From positions 61,486,839 to 61,550,838 of the forward strand of contig NC_063045.1 in NCBI RefSeq assembly GCF_018812025.1: a DNA stretch of 64,000 nt, written 5' to 3'. Every line of letters starts with the position of its first letter. The first letter of the stretch is position 1. The notes under the pieces were generated by a model, which had not been told where the DNA came from, made no database searches, and was given only the letters and a program-made list of their open reading frames with translations. The position numbers were made by a program, and so were the translations under genes. The DNA comes from Megalobrama amblycephala (Eukaryota > Chordata > Actinopteri > Cypriniformes > Xenocyprididae). This document shows, piece after piece, positions 45,465 through 57,400 of this stretch.

Positions 45465-48400
45465 CCTTCTGTTTCTCCCAATGCGGCGTCACATATGTCC
45501 ATCTGCACACACTATCCAGTCATTATGATGGAGCGCAAGTCAGAAACAGCCTATGAGTAAGAGAGCATGTTTTATTCACCATCCTTCACGACTCATTATG
45601 AACCGCAGGACATGCTCCGCAAGTCTCCTCACCGCCGTTACCCATGATTCTCAGTGTTTGAACATCACAATGATGCTTTTGAGGTTCTCAAATGTTGGTT
45701 TGGACTTTCAGGTCAAACAGATCATGGAGGAGTCCGTGACGCGCAAGTTTGTACATGAAGACAGCAGTCACATATTTTCTTTCTGCGGTAAGATGATCTT
45801 CACTTTCAAAACCCCCTGCAATATCAATGATTGAATATCAAAGTAAAAAATATCAATATTGTGCATGTGCCTACAAGTAAATTCCATCAATTTAAACCTA
45901 TTATGCTTTTTTCCATGTTCATCTTTCTTTAGTGTGTAATGTTGCTGTTTGTGCATGAAAAAGAAATTGTTGTAAGAATGTTTGTTCTGGGAATGTTTTC
46001 AGCAGCAAGTTTTATTTTTGTTTCCAGAATATTCTCCCAAAAGGTAGGAAAAGCATTCTAAAAATGTTTAGTGATAACATTGATAGAACATTATCCACTA
46101 ACATTCTTATAAAGTTTCTCATTGGGACTGGATGTGGACTCCAACGTCGCTCTCACATCAAATTTTGGTTGAAAATGAAAATCAGGTTGACGTCTAAACC
46201 CAATATTTGTTTGACGTCAAGCTCCAATCTCATAAAACAGCATTACCAGCTTGATTGATCTTATTTCTGTCATATGTGTATGAAGGTTTTTATTGAGATA
46301 AAAAGAGGTTTAGATGTTGATGTCTGTTTGAAAGTAATAGTTTTGTTCAATGTCACCATTATGGTGATCAGTGTTTGCTTTATTGGGCAGTTTCACTCTT
46401 AACTTTTTAATGTTAGTTTTTCTTTGGCTGCTGTAACTGTTTATTATGATAAGTACAGCAAAAGAAAATGTGGTCAGATGATGTCAGCTATTTGTTAAAG
46501 ATAAAGATATTAATGCTGTAGAAACACATTAATACAACCAAAAATGTAAAACTAATAACAGAGATTAGACTCTGGATGAGATCAGTTGATCAGACCACAA
46601 CATTATGATTATATCGTCAACAAGTAACCAGCATCATCTGATCATATTTTCTCTTGCTGTTCTTTCCATAACAAACACAGTTACAGCGGTTTACTAAAGC
46701 AAACACTGATCACCATAATGGCGAAACCTAATTATTAATCTCAATAAAACATCAATCTAAACCTCTGTTAAAGGGTTAGTTCACCCAAAAATGTTTAATT
46801 TCACCCTCATGTTTCACACGTAAGACCTGATCTTCAGAACAAAATTAAGATATTTTTGTTGAAATCTTACAGGTTTCCTCTCTCAAGTGTACTAAAAACA
46901 TATTTACGAACGGCATGAGGGTGAGTAATAAATGACATTTCATCAAAAAATTTTTTGAATTTACAGGTGTGGAACATTTATGGGTGAACTAACCCTTTAA
47001 TTCTAAATAAAGCTGGTAATGTCGTTTTGAGTTTTTTAATGACATTTGAACTTGACGTTAGGTTTTCACTTTCAAACAAAATTTGATGTCTGAGCAACAT
47101 TTGAGTTCACATCCAATGCCCAATCAGAAGAATGTTAGGGAATAATGTTCTAACAATGTTATCACTAAACTTTTTTAGAATGTTTTTCCTACCTTTTAGG
47201 AGAATTCTCTGGGAACAAAAATAAAACTTGCCACTGAAAACATTCCATTTCTTCTCTATATCAGTGTCAACATTTCTGAACTCCCTGAAATGCCTCCATC
47301 TTCACAATATTCCTCATTTAAATAATTCATATGCAGAATAAAGGGGCGGGGCCTGGTTGAGTTAGTTAGTAGTGTGTTGAAACTGGCAGTTATGGTAAGG
47401 GGCGGGACATTTCCCAAACACCAATCACAACACACTGCTCCAACCGACCAATCAGAGCACACTGTGCTTTTCAGAAGGAGGGGCTTCATAGAGACAGGAA
47501 CTAAACAGAGCGTTACTGACAGACTGGGAAGAGAGGAGCTGCAACAATGGAGAATAATGAACATTCAAGCATAAAAACATGTTCTAGAAGAGCCCAAAAA
47601 CAACATCAAGACTTTGTAAAAAGGCATAATAGGTCCATTCTAACATGCATGCATGAGATAAACACATTTTCCTTTTTAAATGCAGATTTTAGTACCTTGA
47701 AGGTCAGTGTGAAGTTGTGTCTGGTGTGTCAGTGTCAGTATGGTGAGTGGGCTGCTGAAAGGACACTAATTAGTCCGAGTGGCGTTCACTAGTATGACTG
47801 ATGGCTCACATCATATCCGCTGTCAAACCACCTCCACCTAACAATCTGTTTGTGACGGTGTCGGATTACTTCATTCTGTAAATCCAGCAGCTGTGAATAT
47901 GAGTCTCAAATAAACAGCTTGAATATTAATGTATTTCGGGTGGATTGTGGTTTCTGCAGGCGTGGTGGAAGCGTGTGTCCTGCATGGGCTGAAACGACGC
48001 GCCGCTGGCTTCCTGCGCAGTAATAAGCTGGCGGCACTTTTTATGAAGGTGGGGAAGATGTTTCCACCAGCTGAGGAACTGTGCCGGAAGGTCCAGGAAC
48101 TGGAGCAAATCATCGAGAACAAGTGAGAAAATATCCAAATTTTGTGCACTGTTGAATCATGTATATGAGTATTAAGAAAATAAATAGGGTAAATATGGTT
48201 GATTTTCATTCGCTTTTCACAACACAAGGCAAAACCAGAGCCAGATGAGTCAAGACAGCGTCCGAAAGCAGCCCAGGCCGCCCAACCTGTCCCCTCTGGC
48301 CATCAAACACCTCTGGATTCGCACAGCGCTTACTGAGAAGATGCTGGACAAAATCGTCCTTTACTTGGTGGAGAACAGCAGGTGAAGAATTCATTAATGA

Positions 48401-51400
48401 CAGAGATTGATTCTGACAAGATACAGACTGTATTAGCACACTGCTTAGAGCGTACTGTGCAGTGTATATTTATGCTGCCTACTTAAAGGGTTAGTTCATC
48501 CAAAAATAAAAAAATAAAGTCATTAATTACTCACCCTCACACCCATAAGACCTTCGTTCATCTTCAGAACACAAATTAAGATATTTTTGATGAAATCCGA
48601 TGGCTCTGTGAGGCCTGAGCAATGACATTTCCTCTCTCAAGATCCATTAATGTACTAAAAACATATTTAAATCAGGTCATGTGAGTACAGTGGTTCAATA
48701 TTAATATTATAAAGCCACGAGAATATTTTTGGTGCGCCAAAAAAACAAAATAACGACTTATATAGTGATGGCCGATTTCAAATCACTGCTTCAGGAAGCT
48801 TCGGAGCGTTATGAATTTTTTGTGTCGAATCATGATTCGGATCGCGTGTCAAACCGCCAAACTGCTGAAATCACGTGACTTTGGCGCTCCGAACGACACA
48901 AAAATTTCATAACGCTCCGAAGCTTCATGAAGCAGTGTTTTGAAATCGGCCATCACTAAATAAGTCGATATTTTGGGTTTTTTTGGCGCTTTATAATATT
49001 AATATTGAACCACTGTACTCACAAGAACTGATTTATATATGTTTTTAGTACATTAATGGATCTTGAGAGAGGAAATGTCATTGCTCAGGCCTCACTGAGC
49101 CATCGGATTTCATCAAAAATATCTTAATTTGTGTTCTGAAGATGAAGGTCTTACTGGTGTGGAACGACATGAGGGTGAGTAATTAATGACATTATTTTCA
49201 TTTTTGGGTGAACTAACCCTTTAAACAGTATGAAATAGAATATAATAAATGGTTCAGCAGCTACGTTGCATGTTTAATTCAGATCGGGGTGTTTTTATTT
49301 GTATTTCAGCAAGTTTTATGAAAGAGAAGCTCTCCTGAGAGATCCAGTTGACGGCCCAATCCTTGCATCTTTGCTTGGTATCAGCTTAAATATATTCTAG
49401 AATTTGTATATTTGATGTTTTTAAAATATAATAAAAATATACTAAAATATATATTTAATTGTGTAATTGTGATATTATGATGCATTTCGGTGGTGTTTTT
49501 CCATACTCTGTACACTCTTTCAGTCGGTCCGTGTGCTTTGGAGTACACAAAAGCGAAGACGGCCAATCATTTCTGGACGGACCCGTCAGCTGATGAATTG
49601 GTGCAGAGACACCGCATTCACAGCGGCCACTGCCGCCAAGATTCCCCCACCAAACGCCCGGCTCTAGTAAGACATTCAGCATTTAATGCTTTGGATTCGG
49701 TCCATAAGATCATGCAGTGCTCATTTCTCAAGTCAAAAATGCAACTTAAAGAAAAATCTGTCTGTCTTGTTTGGTCTGGTTTCACAAAATCACAAATGCA
49801 ATGAAATCTCAATCTGTTGCTTTTTAGATTCAGAAGAGGCAGTCGAGCGGCAGTATGGATGACAGACCTTCTTTCTGGGCTCGGGATTACGTTGAATCCC
49901 TTCATCAAAACTCCAGAGCCACGTTGCTCTTTGGGAAGAACAATGTCCTCGTGCAGCCGGTACGTCAGCTGTGAAATGTTACTTATGACGATACTGTAGC
50001 GATATGGAGTTTTAATTAAAGCATGGCAATAAATCGTCTCTTTTAGAGAGACGACATGGAAGCTATCCCAGGATACCTCTCTCTTCACCAGACGGCGGAT
50101 CTTATGACACTAAAATGGACACCGAACCAGCTGATGAATGGAAACATAGGGGAGTTAGATTATGAGAAAAGGTCTGTTATGATGGTGACGTTGCAATGCA
50201 AGCATTATAGAGCATAAAACACTCTCATGTAATGTCTGTTTCATTCATAATGGAAGCTGGAGGGCGCCCTCTTGCAGAAAGACAACAAGTGAGACTCATA
50301 GAAGTCATAAAACGTTCCAGGAAATCCCTTATATGGACAAATGCATCTTTATTATGCAGTGCTAATCGACATAGCCTTTATAGAATACTATAAAACAGTA
50401 AATTGTATACTGGTGACGTTGACTGTGTCAACACTGGTGTCTCTTTATTGTCTTCATAGTGTGTACTGGGATTTTGCGATGACCATTCGTCTAGAGGAGA
50501 TTGTCTATTTGCACTGTCATCAGCAAGGTGAATATATGCATCTTTAACACTTTAATCAGTATATTGAGAACATTTATAGACAACATCTATAAGAAAATCA
50601 AAAAAAAAAATGCAAAAAGGGCCCAAACTATTAAAGGTTTGTCCGAATCTGCTTGTGTTCAGTGGACAGTGGTGGTACTGTGGTTTTGGTCAGCCAAGAC
50701 GGCATCCAAAGACCTCCGTTTCGATTTCCAAAAGGAGGCCATCTGCTCCAGTTCCTCACGTGTCTGGAAACGGGCCTCCTTCCTCACGGCCAGTTAGATC
50801 CTCCTCTGTGGTCCCAAAGAGGAAAGGTTCGCCGAACACTCATTCTTCAGTAATTTGAATAAGAAACGTTTTGTTTTGCAGACCTTTTTGTGTTCTTTCC
50901 CCAGGGAAAAGTCTTCCCAAAACTGCGTAAAAGGAGTCCACATGGATCCTGTGAGTCATTCTCGGACAAAGATGAAGACGAGGCCACGGATTACGTGTTT
51001 CGGATTATATATCCAGGCAGTCATGAGTTTGGTATGTTAATGTCATGTTGATGTTGGTGTTTCATTCACAAGCAAGATTATAGTGAATGGAAACAGAAAC
51101 AAATTTAAACAATGAGCAATATCACACGATTAGGCCGTAGGTAATATACAGCCATATCGCACGGCTACGAGTGTGATATTGCATTTATACAACAGTTTGA
51201 TGGCACAAGTGAGTAAATAAATAAGAAACAACAACGGTGTGTCTTTAAAACCCTCTTTTGTGCAGAACTACTTCCTTCCGCCACGAGTGTATTACCTGCA
51301 TCTGATATAGCATTCATTCTTCAGGTCGATGTCCATAATATTATATCCATTATAAGAAAATATGTCCGCAGAGGTAATATCTTTGTCCTTTTAAATGTTC

Positions 51401-54400
51401 AGAGGATTTCCCACATCGCTAAAACAACTTCCTTTTTCTGACTCACTCATAAAGACATTTAATGGTATATTAATGTAACTTTCATTGAAATCACAATCAC
51501 TAACGGACCCTTTCTCAATATCAAATACGGCATATTATGTATAAAAAATAATCTTTATTAAACAAAATTTTAATTTACAACAATAACCATTAGACAATAG
51601 GAAATAAACATAAGCAAACAATTCAGTCAAACGTACAAAAGCAGCGCTCTAGTACAGGATTCATTTAAATATAAAGTTATGAAACTTAATTTTTCCTTTA
51701 ACTCAAATCGATTTGCATCTGGAACAAGTAATAGATTAATAAGACCAAAGTTTGATATACCCGAATATGATAATAGGTACTCTACTAATACAACCGAAAA
51801 TCAAAATTCAACTGAGCTGAACAAAGGTGCAACACTCACTCTTAAGAGCTCAAACTTTATTACTTAAAAAACATGATGTTTCGGCCTTCAAGGCCTTCAT
51901 TAGATAACAAGAGTAGCAATCTCACACAGCTATGTTCACTCTGATAATCACCTACAGGTGTGCAACTCCACTAATTGAGAGGTAGTTTCCTAATAAGATT
52001 AGGGGAGAAAAAGGCAAGGAAGCAGTTAAATGAATCAAACTTTAAAGAAAGCATAGAAACTCAATGAAACAAGCTATAAATTAGTGTGATATACCCCAAA
52101 TGAATTATATCTCATGTTTAACCACTATCTACATAAGAGCCAGCGGCAAATTCCCGAAGGACTGGCTGATATGAAGCTGTTCTCGGCGGGTACTCGAGCA
52201 TTGAATGGCCGCTGATGACCTGGAGCTTGCATCTCTGAAAGCGTCTAAACAAAATAGGCCACAAATTTAAGGTCTAAATAAGTACATTCTCTCCTAAAAA
52301 CTCTTTAAACTACATTTCATGCCACAACAACAGTAGTATTTATAAAAAGATGGTGGATTTGCTCGACCGCCATTACAGTCGCCACAAGCGGAGTGATACA
52401 AACGGTGAAACGTTTGAGTGATTCGAGAACTAGAAAGAACTGTTGTATAAATTTTATCTTATATTTTTTCCATATGGGTTTACATCTGACTAATGTCTGA
52501 AGCAGGAAATCATAAATATGATGCTAATTGATATTCTCAATATTAAAGTGGCACCAGAACTGATCGACCAGAGTGTGAATTTGTGGCAGCCCACACCCAG
52601 GAAGTCGTCTTGTTCTTCCTGTTCTCAGAATGGCTCGTCGGATGGACTACCCAACGGATGCAACCATGACAGGCTAGTCTGGATTTGTGATGTTTGCAAT
52701 ATGAATTAAGCTGCTATATGGTTTTAGCCTGACTGCAGATGTCTGTGTGAAACAGGGCGCCGCTGAAGTTACTCTGTGAGACCATGAAGCACCAGATCAT
52801 TTCCCGGGCTTTCTACGGCTGTATGTGTCACATGAGATTTATGGTTTTGTAATGCTCTTTCTCATGCACTTTCTCATGACCTGTCGTGTCCCTTCAAGGG
52901 TTGGCGTACTGCCGTCACCTGTCCACCGTCCGCACGCACCTGTCGGCTCTGGTGAACGCCACTATTGTTGAACCCGACATCCCTTATGATGCCAGAGGCG
53001 GTCTGTCTGCAGAAGTGTGGAAGATGTTCCTACAGGACAGCACTGTATGTGACCTTCACTATTTAGTGTACTTACTCCACAGCCTCATGAATAATCAGAT
53101 GATATCTTCTGTACATCAGGACCGACTTTCTTCTGCTGAACACAAAATAATTTTTGGAAGAATATGGGTAACCAAACAGTTGATGGCCCCCATTGACTTC
53201 CAGTGTATCTTTTTTTCCCTACTATGGAAGTCAATGGCTATGGTTGTCACGGTTAGGTTGTAGGAAGAACAGGAGGATGAAGATCAGGTTCAAAAAGGCT
53301 TTAGTAATCCATACGAGCAAACAATCCAAAAGGCAGGCGAACAAACACAACTTAACATTAATGTTGATTAAACCAATGAGTACTGGAAACACAGCAACTT
53401 AAATAGTAAGGCAAACAAGGTGATTAATCACGAACAGCTGAACAGAATGTCTAATCATGATCTATAACCATAGTAACTAAAGAATTATGGGAAACTAGAA
53501 CAAAAGAAACATGTGACTGATAATAAACAAACTAAAAGTCCGTGAAAATAAATGTAACAGAACATAAACGGGACAGTACGCCCCCTCCTAGAAGGCGCGA
53601 CCTCGCTCTGTAACAGAAAAGATGAAGGAGGGAAGGTGGGGGCTTTGGAGGTGGACGAGGAGATGGTGACGAAACCATGGAGGAGTTGGAGGCAGCAGCC
53701 ACGGAGGAGATGTGCTGAGAGGCCAGATGGTGTAGACCCAGAGCCCGACCAGGACAGCAGCCCACGGTGGAGTTGAAGGAGGCATAGGAGTCAGGACAAC
53801 CGGTTGATGTGGAGCAGCACACTCTGAGGCTGTAGGCAGAGCCACAGGCTCATGATGCCCATGAGGAAGTGGTTCCCGACAGTTCTGCTAAGTGCCCACG
53901 CCACTGAGAGGAGATGGTGGTGATGCAGTGGGAATGATGGGGAACACTGACGAATGGGTGGCAGGAGAGGCTGAGGACTGAAGGGCAGATGGAAGAATAG
54001 AACAAAACCCAACAAATAACAATGCAGTCCTATTGGCTGTTTTAAGAGGTGGTGGGAGACCAACAAAAATCGTCCATTGAGTCCAGCCGGTGCTCTCTCT
54101 TAGTGGCGGGGCTCGCATCTATTTGCTCGAATGCCATGAGGACTCCCACGGCGATGGACGGTGATGTTGGCTCACACCCTGGTCAGACACTTCATGGTGC
54201 TTCGGCTCTGGGGTAATGGTATGTGCTGTCCTCCTTTCCTTGGGTACAGGTTCACCAGCCGTGGCAGGTGGAAGCATCCAGTCTGAAGGTAGGGATCCAG
54301 AGGCCAGAGGTTGAGCTGGGGTGACTGAGGGCGAAGGTGAAGCCTGTGGGAGGGTGGAGCTATCTGAAGCTGAATTGTGGAGGGCTGGAGAGCAGTGAAT

Positions 54401-57400
54401 GACCCGCAAGTCCGCAGCAAAGGTGTGGCGATGTCTGACCTGGGTGGAGCTGGTGGTCCGAGGGAGTCTGGCAAGGCTGAATGGCCGATGGTCACTGCCG
54501 GAAATGAGGGTGGAAGAAGTGCCAGAATAAGTGTCAGGACGACCGGTTGGGGTGGAGCAGCACACTCTGAGGCTGTAGGCAGAGCCACAGGCTCATGATG
54601 CCCATGAGGAAGTGGTTCCTGACAGGTCTGCTAAGTGCCCACACCATCGAGAGGAGGAGGTGGTGATGCAGTGGGAATGATGGGGAACACTGACAATGTC
54701 TGACCCGGGTGGAGCTGACGATCCGAGGGAGCCTGGCAAGGCTGAATGGTTGATGGTCACTGCTAGAAACCAGGGTAGAAGAAGCGGTAGTGTAGGAGTC
54801 AGGATGACCGGTTGAGGTGGAGCAGGCTGGTCCCGGCAGGTCCGCTAAGTGCCCACATCACTGAGAGGAGGTGGTGGTGATGCAGCGGGACCGATGGGGA
54901 ACACTGACGAATGGGTGGCAGGAGAGGCTGAGGACTGAAGGGCAGATGGGAGAATAGAACAAAACCCAACAAAAAACAATGCAGTCCTAATGGCTGTTTC
55001 AAGAGGTGGTAGGAGAGGGAGGCTGGGTGGGGTTAACAAGACTGAAGATGAAACGCATTTTGGCTGGATCAAGGGAAACAGGGAATCCATCTCTCCGCCC
55101 TCACCAAAATCATCCATTAAGTCCAACTGGTGTTCTCTCAGTAGCAGGGCTCGTATCCATTCCCTCGTATACCATGAGGTGATGGTGACGTTGGTTCACA
55201 CCCCTGGTCAGACACTTCAAGGTGCTTCGGCTCCGGGGCAATGGTATGCGCTGTCCTCCTTTCCTCAGGTACATGCTCACCCGGAGCCGAAGCACCTTGA
55301 AGCCTGGTTTCTCCCAAGGTTTTTTTTTTCTCCATTTTAACACCTATTTGCCACTTGTTTGCCACCTGATGTCACCTGATGGAGTTTGGGTTCCTTGCCG
55401 CTGTCGCCTTTGGCTTGCTTAGTTGGGGACACTTGACATTTGACATTCAATAGTATTCTTGACATTTATTCAACAGTGCTTCTGATCTGCCTGCATTGAC
55501 ACTATTATTTAAGAGCTGCTGTGCAGCCAAATTATGTACCAGTTATTAATGTAAAGCTGCTTTGACACAATCTGCATTGTAAAAAGCGCTATATAAATAA
55601 AGGTGACTTGACTTGACTTGACCGGTCACGGCAAGTGGAAGCATCCAGTCTGCGGGGGGCTCTGGCAAAAAATCTGTCGATCGGTGATGGGCTGGGCTCT
55701 GGGTCAGGCTGACCTGTAACCCGAGTAACTAAAGAGTGGCGGGAAACTAGAACAAAAAAACATGTGACTGAAGATAAACAAACTTAAAGTGAATTTTAAC
55801 AGAACATAACTGTGACAACGATCAACTGTCTCGTCAAAATATCTTCTTTTGTGTTCAACAGAAGACAGAAACTCATACAGGTTTGGAACGACATGAGGGT
55901 GAGTAAATGATGACAGAATTTTCATTTTTGGGTGAACTATCCCTTTAGGGTTAGTTCCCCCAGAAATGAAAAGTATCCCATAAGTTACTCATCCTCAAGC
56001 TATCCTAGGTGTATATGACTTTCTTCTTTCAGCCAAACACAATTAGAGTTCACAATTCTGGATCTTCCAAGCTTCATAATGGAAGTGAATGGTACCTCAG
56101 ATTTTGAAGCCCAAAAAAGCACATCCATCCATCATAAAAGTAATCCAAACGACTCCAGGGGGTTATGAAAGGACTTCTGAAGTGAACCAATGCGTTTTTG
56201 TAAGAAAAATATCAATATTTATAACTTTATAAGCTAGAATCACTGTCTTCTGTACACGAGTCAATTCCGGTGGAAGAGTGAACTTTGTTGGAGGAGATTG
56301 AGTTTGTTGCCCAGCCCTACTTTATTTGTTTGAACCACGAGAAGAGTCTATTCTCACCTAAGCTTACTCTACTCCTACATCCTACGTCATATGGCTGTGC
56401 TTTTTGGGGCTTCAACATTTTGGGTTACTATTCACTCCCGTTATAAAGCTTGGAAGAACCAGAATATTTTTTAATGTAACTCCGATTGTGAAAGTCATAT
56501 ACACCTAGGATGGCTTGAGGGTGAGTAAATTATGGCATACTTTTCATTTTTGGGTGAACTGACCCTTTAAGAATGAAGTCATATTGTAAAGTGTTACCAT
56601 AAAAACATGTAAAATATTAACAAGAACTATAATAGTATCTCAATAATGCTTGTGTAGGCATACGACGAGGAGGAACTTCTTCGGCTGGTGTATTATGGTG
56701 GCGTGGATCCCTCACTACGGAAAGAGGTCTGGCCGTTTCTCTTAGGCCATTATCAGTTCACCATGAGTCTCAACGAACGCAAAGAGGTGAGCGAACATGA
56801 CTCTGTGATCGAGACCAAAGCAGAAGCAGAATAACCCTGCTGTACTCTCTCTAGGTGGACGAGCAGATTCGAGCGTGTTACGAGCAGACCATGAGCGAGT
56901 GGTTGGGATGTGAAGCCATCGTGCGTCAGCGTGAGAAGGAACAACACGCCGTCGCTCTGGCTAAATGCGCGTCCGGCGCCAGCGTGGACTGTGGATCGCG
57001 CCAGGACTCCACCATCAGCACGGATGTAAATGTTTACGCTCGAGTCGCCTACGCACATCAGATGCACTGCAAACGCACAGTGATGTTTACATGCAGGTTT
57101 ATTGAGTGACGTTGTGTTTCTCTCTCCAGTCGTCTCAGAGCAGCAGCTCCGATAAACAGAGTCACGCAGGATCACACAGCGACAGCAGCACTCAGGTGAG
57201 ACGGCATCGCATTAAACATACCATCACCGCACGGTTAAACTATTCCGGATATTATTGCTCAGAGGTCGCTCTTTTAGTTATACTTCAAATTTCAATCAGT
57301 CACATACGTCTCATTAAGTATGAACACAGAGCTATAAACTTAATGTAAAGATCATTTGATCTTTGAATTTGGTGAAAATTGTCTGAGATTATATTGAGAT

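Larger units (their letters stand above)
39799..53044 (+). other. sgsm1: sgsm1 exon map, exons 1-15
   Basis: Coding segments: 39799-39805 (only 7 coding bases), 39896-39939, 45712-45787, 47960-48122, 48229-48381, 49310-49377, 49524-49666, 49828-49959, 50047-50171, 50460-50527, 50663-50826, 50905-51031, 52549-52672, 52756-52820, 52899-53044. All have GT-AG borders except the donor after 52672, which is GC. Split codons rebuild conserved residues, for example Y-G-W-L-A across 52820/52899. Confidence 0.9.
53051..55949. mobile_element. Palindromic MITE split by a 2.6-kb insertion
   Basis: Left part 53051-53242 ('aaccaaacagttgatggccc', 'ccattgacttcca') and right part 55820-55949 ('tcttttgtgttcaacag', 'atgagggtgagtaaatgatg', 'gggtgaactatcccttta') are the two halves of an Angel-like palindrome. 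They are separated by the element at 53243-55819. Confidence 0.6.

Noticed and set aside
54119..54588. Proline-rich minus-strand frames of 138 and 148 codons
   Set aside because: They overlap in two phases, lie in an internally repeated non-autonomous transposon, and match no family I recognise.
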